A stretch of DNA of 64,000 bases, from NCBI RefSeq assembly GCF_014805685.1, contig NC_060911.1, positions 12,274,712 to 12,338,711 of the forward strand, read 5' to 3'. The first letter of the stretch is position 1; every line of letters starts with the position of its first letter. This document shows positions 58,411-64,000 of the stretch, in pieces. This DNA comes from Silurus meridionalis (lineage: Eukaryota; Chordata; Actinopteri; Siluriformes; Siluridae). The notes beneath the pieces are model-generated. The model was not told the DNA's origin and did not search any database. It saw nothing but the letters and a program-made list of their open reading frames with translations. The translations under genes were made by a program, and so were the position numbers.

Positions 58411-60985
58411 CATTGGCTGTTATAGCGCAAAAACAACTGCAATACAAACACCATCTGCATTATAGGATATAGGATAATATTTCACTTCTTTTCTCTTAGT
58501 TGTAAGGATCCAGACAATTCTATACTTTTACCATGTCTTTGGATGTAAACCCATTTCAAGATGATAATGATACCCTTTAGAGGAAGTCAATTCTGGTATA
58601 AGTCCATAGAAAAAAAAAAGTAGTTTCCCACCAGATCTTTTTTAAGGGTCTAGAAATGTAATGTTAATTTCTGTATTTTTTTGTTGTTATTTGTTTGTAT
58701 GCTACTCAGGAGACTCCTAAAAAAACGAGCTAGTCATTTTGGTTTGACAGCTTTACATTTCATAATGGCTCTGACAGAAACACTTTGGGAACAGGCACAA
58801 ACACAAACCGCGTTATTGTTTTTCCGCTGAAGCGGTCTATAAACACGAATCGCATGGGGCATCGACTTCTGTGCTTTCTTGCACTTGGCTAATAAATATA
58901 CCATGCGCATGTTTGGTCCTTACGCACCTCCATGAGCAGTTTGCTGTTTCACACTCATTAGTGGTATGTAAGCATTCATTTGAGAACCATACCCAAGGCA
59001 AGTCCATCACATTAATCCTGATTTCTAATTGTAAACTGGATATTTGTGGAAATTGGTGGTCATGTCTCTGAATATAGGACAGTCAATAGATTATCATGGA
59101 AAAAATGATCAGTAAAGATGAGCAAATGAGCATGTTAGTGATTTCCAGGAAACGATATGAGAATTTACAGCTGAAAAAACAACTGCTTTTAGAATCGAGT
59201 ATGTGCATTATTCGTTAATGTTAAGCTATTGGTAAAGAAATGGTTATTCAAGCATTGAATAAAAATCAACAAATTAAAAAAAAAATTATTACTGGCTCAT
59301 AACTCATACATGAGCATGTCCTTTCATTTCCAAAATGTGTTTAGAGGAAGGAATCTGTCCCTTTTTTTTTTGTGATTTTGCAGAAATTAGTGTAAAATCA
59401 AGCAACAGGAAGTTTGGGGAGCTTGAAGATTTTATTACTTTTTTTTTTAATTTAGCACAAATTTAAAGCCAAGTGACATCAACTGATGTTATAAAAATGC
59501 ACAAATACAGTAGCTGTACTTATGTCACACATACATACAGCTATTTTGTACATTATATATTTATTATTTATTATTACAATATATATTTTATATATTTTAT
59601 ATATACATTGAATCCACATTGTATCCACTCTGAGGTATTGCATTGTGTAAATGGATGCATTGGTTGCATAAAACAGTGCATTGGTTGCATTTTACTAGAA
59701 TATGAGGCATATTTTACATTTTATTAAGATTGCAAAATTCAAGGAATTTTTAAGACTTGGAAACATCCATGGGAATAAATGGGAATATACAAAAAAATGA
59801 AGATTCGACAATAAGAGGGATCTTAAATGTAGTTAATCTTGCAGGAAAATCTCAAGTTAAAACAAGCAGATTTATTGCAATTTTAGTTGAATTTCTACCT
59901 GCAAATTCATCAATCACATGCACAGCACAAACTTACTGCAGGGCCACTGAGACCACGCCCCCTACATGCACTGTGCATTTCTTCATAACAGAACACACAT
60001 CATTTCTTGGATCCTGTAAACAAAATAATGTCCAAAGAAAATGTCCATCTTGGCGACTGTTCACATATATTATATGAATATTACATAAATATTCCATACA
60101 TTCATGTTTTAAACTTCCATGTGCTGTGTGTAAACTATTGTGCAACAAAATTAGTTTGTCATGCATGTCAACTTATGACCAAACAAAATGTTTATATTTA
60201 TGTTTGTATATGATACAGTTTATATGCATTTCCACAAATTTCAAATGAATTAGCATAAATTTAGCAAAAAGATTTCGCCCCTTTGCAACACTACATGCTA
60301 TTGAGTTGATGCAATATTGACTTGCTGTAAAAAAATAAAAAATAAAAAAAAGATGTGGCTCAGATTTTACACTTTTGATCAGAACGATTTTCAACGAATT
60401 TCATGTTGTTTCTACTAAACAGCCGACTAAATCACAAGTTGCTGTGCGAAAATGTTTAAAACAAACAAACAAACAAAAATTGCAGCAAACTCTGATTTTT
60501 GGCTGCAGCCATCAGGATAAAAATTCAGCAAACAGACTGAAAAAAAACTAAATTCTAATTGCACAGATATCTGAGTATCTGGGGCCTATCATGAGAACAA
60601 TAGGATGTGTGTGTAGCATGTGTGTAATTCAAGAATGCACCCGAGATAAGGCTGGAGTTCATTACAGTGCACTGCTCATACATTTTCATTTAAATTAGAG
60701 AAGCCGGTCCACCTACTGGAAGCCTTCACAGATAACCTGAACTCTGGATTGAACCAGAACCCCTATTACTATGAGATAACAGTTTTTCAGATCATGGGAG
60801 GCTGAAAGAGATGCAGTTAGGCGAAGTATATTCAAGACAGGAAGACGGATTAAAAAAAAAAGAAAGAAAAATCAAGTGCAACCTGGATAAACCAGGCAAA
60901 GACAAAATATATAAAAAATTGAATAAAATAAAAAAACATGCAAAAAGAGAACAGCAGTCGCAGGTTTGGCAACAGTCAGATAAAT
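58411..60985. other. Unassigned AT-rich DNA
   Basis: No recognisable gene, RNA or repeat family. Short frames lack motifs. Confidence 0.4.
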
Positions 60986-61200
60986 TTCAATTCAATGTTA
61001 TTTCTATAGCTCTTTCCACAATGGACATTTTCTCATAGCAGTTTTACAGAATTAGAGAACAAAGTTCACTAATATTTAAATGTGCGTTTATCCCCGATAA
61101 ACAAGCCTGGGGCGACTGTGGCGAGAAAACACTCCCTTGTATGAGGAAGAAAACTTGAGAGGATCCAGACTCCAAAAGGAGAACCCATCACCCATATCTT
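60986..61200 (-). mobile_element. L2-type LINE 3' tail
   Basis: Reverse-strand L2 tail: TTTCAATTCAATGTTATTTC at the end, then CCACAATGGACATTTTCTC, GCGACTGTGGCGAGAAAACA and GAAAACTTGAGAGGATCCAG. Confidence 0.78.
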
Positions 61201-61819
61201 CTTGACACCAAGAGTGTGATTAAACATCACAAACACAGGTGAATATCATTAACATTGGAGTGTGTGGTTAATGAGTAATATCCTTTCTACAGTCGTGACA
61301 CAGTCAGTTAGAGATGTAGAACCAGGAGCTCATTAACAACTCATACATTAGCTCAACATATGAGATCATTACAGATATAACACCAACTTCTCCATGCCAG
61401 ATCTTTTAAATAGAGATGGAGTAAGTTTATGAATGTTATTTTGAGAATTTAATATTGAAGAGGTTGTTTATCCTCCAAGTCTTCATGAAGTGGTATCCAA
61501 GCGGAGCCGGTATATCTCTAGATTGTGTGGGATCTGTGTGGGGTTGCCATGTTCTCTTTGAAAGTGAAAAACCTGAGTGTATTAATGTGCGAGCATCTGT
61601 TTAATGTGTGTGATAGACAACAGGTGAATGTAATCCGAATCTGGTGACTGTATACATGACAAAGATTGTGTGCTTTGGAAACTGTAGTCTGGAACAGCCA
61701 AATTTGTATACAATAGTATAGTCAACAGCTGAGGTTGATCTGCTGCTTGCTTTGCTGTCCTGGTGATAATTAAACCGATTCTAATTCAATACATGGGAAG
61801 TTGAATATATTTAATTGAA
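61201..61819. other. Unassigned DNA
   Basis: No recognisable gene, RNA or repeat family. Confidence 0.4.
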
Positions 61820-62170
61820 TATTTATATGAGGTGGTATGAGAGTTTTGAAACGAACTAGTTTTTATGACTTCATCATGGACAAGTTAGAACAAAGAGTTA
61901 ACGTGAAATTCTGCGTGAAACTGGGCAAATGTTCCACAGGGATGTTTGACGTGGCATACGTTTTGAGTCATTCGAGGTGTTTTGGGTGTCAGAACATCAC
62001 CGGAGGACGACGAGAAATCAGGAAGACCATCAACGAACTCAACACCCGAAAATGTTCATCAATGATGATCGTCAGAGAACAATCCACATGATATCACTTC
62101 CGCACCTACCCTACTCGCTAGATTTGGCTTCTGCGTACTTTCTCCTCTTCGCGAAGATGGATATCCAGCT
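61820..62170 (+). pseudogene. Mariner-type transposase, N-terminal and central scraps
   Basis: ATG at 61876 opens MDKLEQRVNVKFCVKLGKCS and TGMFDVAYV, the N-terminal helix-turn-helix of a mariner transposase (QR-NIKFCVKLGKS--E---ML---YG). A large deletion is followed by short frames that include LPHLPYSLDLASAYFLLFAK near 62100-62156. That fits H-PYSPDLAP-DFFLFPKLK, the last catalytic region of mariner. Here PD has become LD at the catalytic position, so activity would be lost even without the deletion. The sequence is cut at 62170 by a hAT-like element. Confidence 0.8.
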
Positions 62171-63003
62171 AGGGCTGTAACAATTCCTCGAGTAACCCGA
62201 GTAATTAGATTACAAGAATTCGTTTAGTCCATTTAACTACACACAGAGGACTGTGTTTCCCACACACCATTATTACTGACGCACCACCCGCTAAACTCTA
62301 AAGCACTCTGGATATAAAACACAGAAGACGGTGCAGAATGAAAAACAGAGAAACAGGGAGAAAACAGCGAGAGGCGAGGAGAAAATTCATATGGAAGCCC
62401 ATTTTCATCACATTAAATAAAAAGTTTGCATAATTCTTTTGCCAACTGTAGCACCAAAAAGAAATTAAATAAGCTACAATTAATAGGATCACATGATATT
62501 AAACTGAGCCTCTGATCCATGGAGAGACCTCTGTCTAACAATCAGCTCTGGAGGAGACGGAACAGATGAAACAGAGGAGCCTCAGCTACACCAACAGCTT
62601 CAAACCTAAAGCCCACAACATGGTTACGAGTGGGTGCACCAGAAATGTTGGATGGTTACGAAAAATAGTTAGAATTGCGAAAAAAAAGTCAGAATTACGA
62701 GGAACAAGGTCAAAATTGCGTGCGTTTCCTTTTTTTTTATTATTTTTTTTATTATAATCTGAAATTGTATTTACATTTTGATGTAATCTGGCAACTAAAT
62801 GAACTAAATGCAATTTCAGCAATAAAAATTTTAATATTTCTAAAAAGGAAACAAATGACTTTTAAAAAACCCGTCTTATTATCTCTTGTATAATAAGTGT
62901 TGCTCTTTAATAAATAAAAGTACTTCTTGTCCGATTACTCGATTAATTATAGAAATAATCAGTAGAATACTCGATTACTAAAATAATCGATAGCGACAGC
63001 CCT
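62171..63003. mobile_element. hAT-like element inserted in mariner remnant
   Basis: Starts AGGGCTGTAACAATTCCTCG and ends AATCGATAGCGACAGCCCT. The pairing AGGGCTGT/(G)ACAGCCCT, with repeated CTCGAGTAA or TTACTCGATTA wording near each end, is typical of a hAT family. It separates the two mariner parts. Flanks ATCCAGCT and ATCCAATT agree at six of eight positions, possibly a decayed 8-bp duplication. No transposase seen. Confidence 0.7.
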
Positions 63004-63190
63004 TAATCCAATTGCAGAGATCCAGACCGAATCGCAGAAGGCGATTCCAGGACACATTCCAGAAGTTGCAGGAACATTAGGAGCGCTGTATTGCTGTGCA
63101 AGGGGACTAGTTTGAAAGTTATGGTGTTACAAAACACAAAATGTTTGGATACCACTTCTTTCACCATATTATTGTTGAAATTTTAGAATG
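63004..63190 (+). pseudogene. Mariner-type transposase, C-terminal scrap
   Basis: Frame reads NPIAEIQTESQKAIPGHIPE with VAGTL, then ALYCCARGLV in the order I--I---S---L--IP---F---F--W--R---CI---G-YFEG, the end of mariner transposases. The sequence then runs to GGATACCACTTCTTTCACC, which is roughly the reverse complement of GAGGTGGTATGAGAG at about 61829 and may be the terminal repeat. Confidence 0.7.
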
Positions 63191-63902
63191 TCATCATAAA
63201 ACCCACATTTGCCATAGCATCAGGCTGTATTAAATTAAAAGTGTAAGGAACACATATTGTAGCTGAATCCATTAATCTCAAAATGCCTTCTTTTGTATTT
63301 GCCATTGCAACCAGTGTGCTGGTTTTCATGTTATAGGATAAGCCAATCACTTGTTTGGGCAGGGGATTCTGAGATTCTGCTTTAGTTGTTCTGCAACACG
63401 TTCACTACTGTTGCTGAGCCACACTCCAGCACCAAGCTCTGATCACCAGAATGCTCTACTTATATAGTCGTATTCTTGGCTCTTTAATCAAGTCTAGAAT
63501 ATAAGAACCATCCTCAGCATCCATTAGTTTGTCTCTGCTCTGCTCACTGCCAACTTCTTATTCGCATGTTGCAAAGATGCTAAATCTTACATTGGATAAG
63601 CAGACAAGATTTTCTGTTCCTTCCCAAAAGGCTCTGCAGTCGAATCTTCTGAATCGCTCTTTAACTCCCTGAGGTGACTGTGCATTTTCAGAGGAATAAT
63701 GACGAGTCAGCGGTATCCATGTGGCTTTCAAGCTTTACACATCGCTGTTGGTATTATGCTTCTTTTAGGGCATGGCTCCATAAAGTGCCTATCAAAGATG
63801 CTCTGACCGATGCTCTGATTTGAACATCGAGCACTGTTTATCACTGAGCTTTATCATGACCTGGCAGAACAAACAGCCGTGTGGAAAATCTTTACAGATG
63901 TA
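63191..63902. other. Unassigned DNA
   Basis: No recognisable gene, RNA or repeat family. Confidence 0.4.
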
Positions 63903-64000
63903 CACCAATCAGACATAACATGACCACCTTCCTAATATCCTGTTGGTTCCTTTTTTGCTGCCAAAACAGTCCTGAAACATTAAGAATGAACTGCATTTAC
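63903..64000. mobile_element. Tc1-like terminus, running off the window
   Basis: CACCAATCAGACATAACATG after TA, then CCTAATATCCTGTTGGTTCC and GCCAAAACAGTCCTG, the same family as 52591-53040. Window ends inside it. Confidence 0.75.

Noticed and set aside
60811..61038. Lys-rich 75-codon frame
   Set aside because: Low-complexity A-rich DNA next to an L2 tail; the last codons overlap that tail.

Overview
The window looks like an intergenic or intronic stretch of a teleost fish genome. The repeat families point that way: L2-, Rex1-, RTE- and Tx1/L1-type LINEs, Tc1/mariner, pogo/Tigger and hAT DNA transposons, a tRNA-Glu-derived SINE with an RTE-type tail, and abundant AT, GATA and AC microsatellites in AT-rich DNA. 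The order is not certain; an otophysan fish such as a catfish or characin is only a guess from the style of the L2 tails. I recognise no intact host protein gene, rRNA or functional tRNA. Every long reading frame with recognisable homology belongs to a decayed mobile element.

Layout. 1-7.6 kb: a Tc1 remnant, a pogo-type element, a hAT BED-finger remnant, an unclassified repeat, L2 tails, and a second pogo-type element that keeps part of its DDE transposase. 8.9-16.6 kb: a TIR element made of degenerate short repeats with a pogo-type element nested in it, a Tigger-like MITE, a pogo-like element with a perfect 60-bp hairpin, a large inverted repeat, a Rex1-like LINE end and hAT ends. 16.66-21.48 kb and 26.34-30.25 kb: two copies, in opposite orientation, of one hAT-type element. 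Each has a perfect but different 8-bp target duplication, each carries the same 66-codon reading frame, and each was hit by an L2 LINE at a different internal site. 31.6-36.6 kb: an RTE end, a deleted Tc1, and an unclassified repeat split by an IS3EU-like element that holds a Tx1/L1 LINE end.

37-50 kb: L2 tails, a Rex1-like end, a Tigger end, an acidic proline-rich coding-like repeat, a SINE with 16-bp target duplications, and Tc1 pieces. 51-58.4 kb: a degenerate RTE LINE, two Tc1 remnants, and a second hAT family copy split by a 1.1-kb foldback IS3EU-like element, itself carrying a solo LTR. 58-64 kb: an RTE/SINE chimera, an L2 tail, a mariner transposase split by a hAT-like element, and a Tc1 end.

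None of the elements looks autonomous. Reverse transcriptases and transposases are interrupted by stops, frameshifts and deletions, and in several cases a catalytic residue is changed. The value of the window is its nesting record: copies with and without insertions lie in the same 64 kb, so exact target duplications can be read directly. The most unusual items are the twin hAT elements with their shared reading frame, and the TACGGTGGCC-ended family with 6-bp target duplications.
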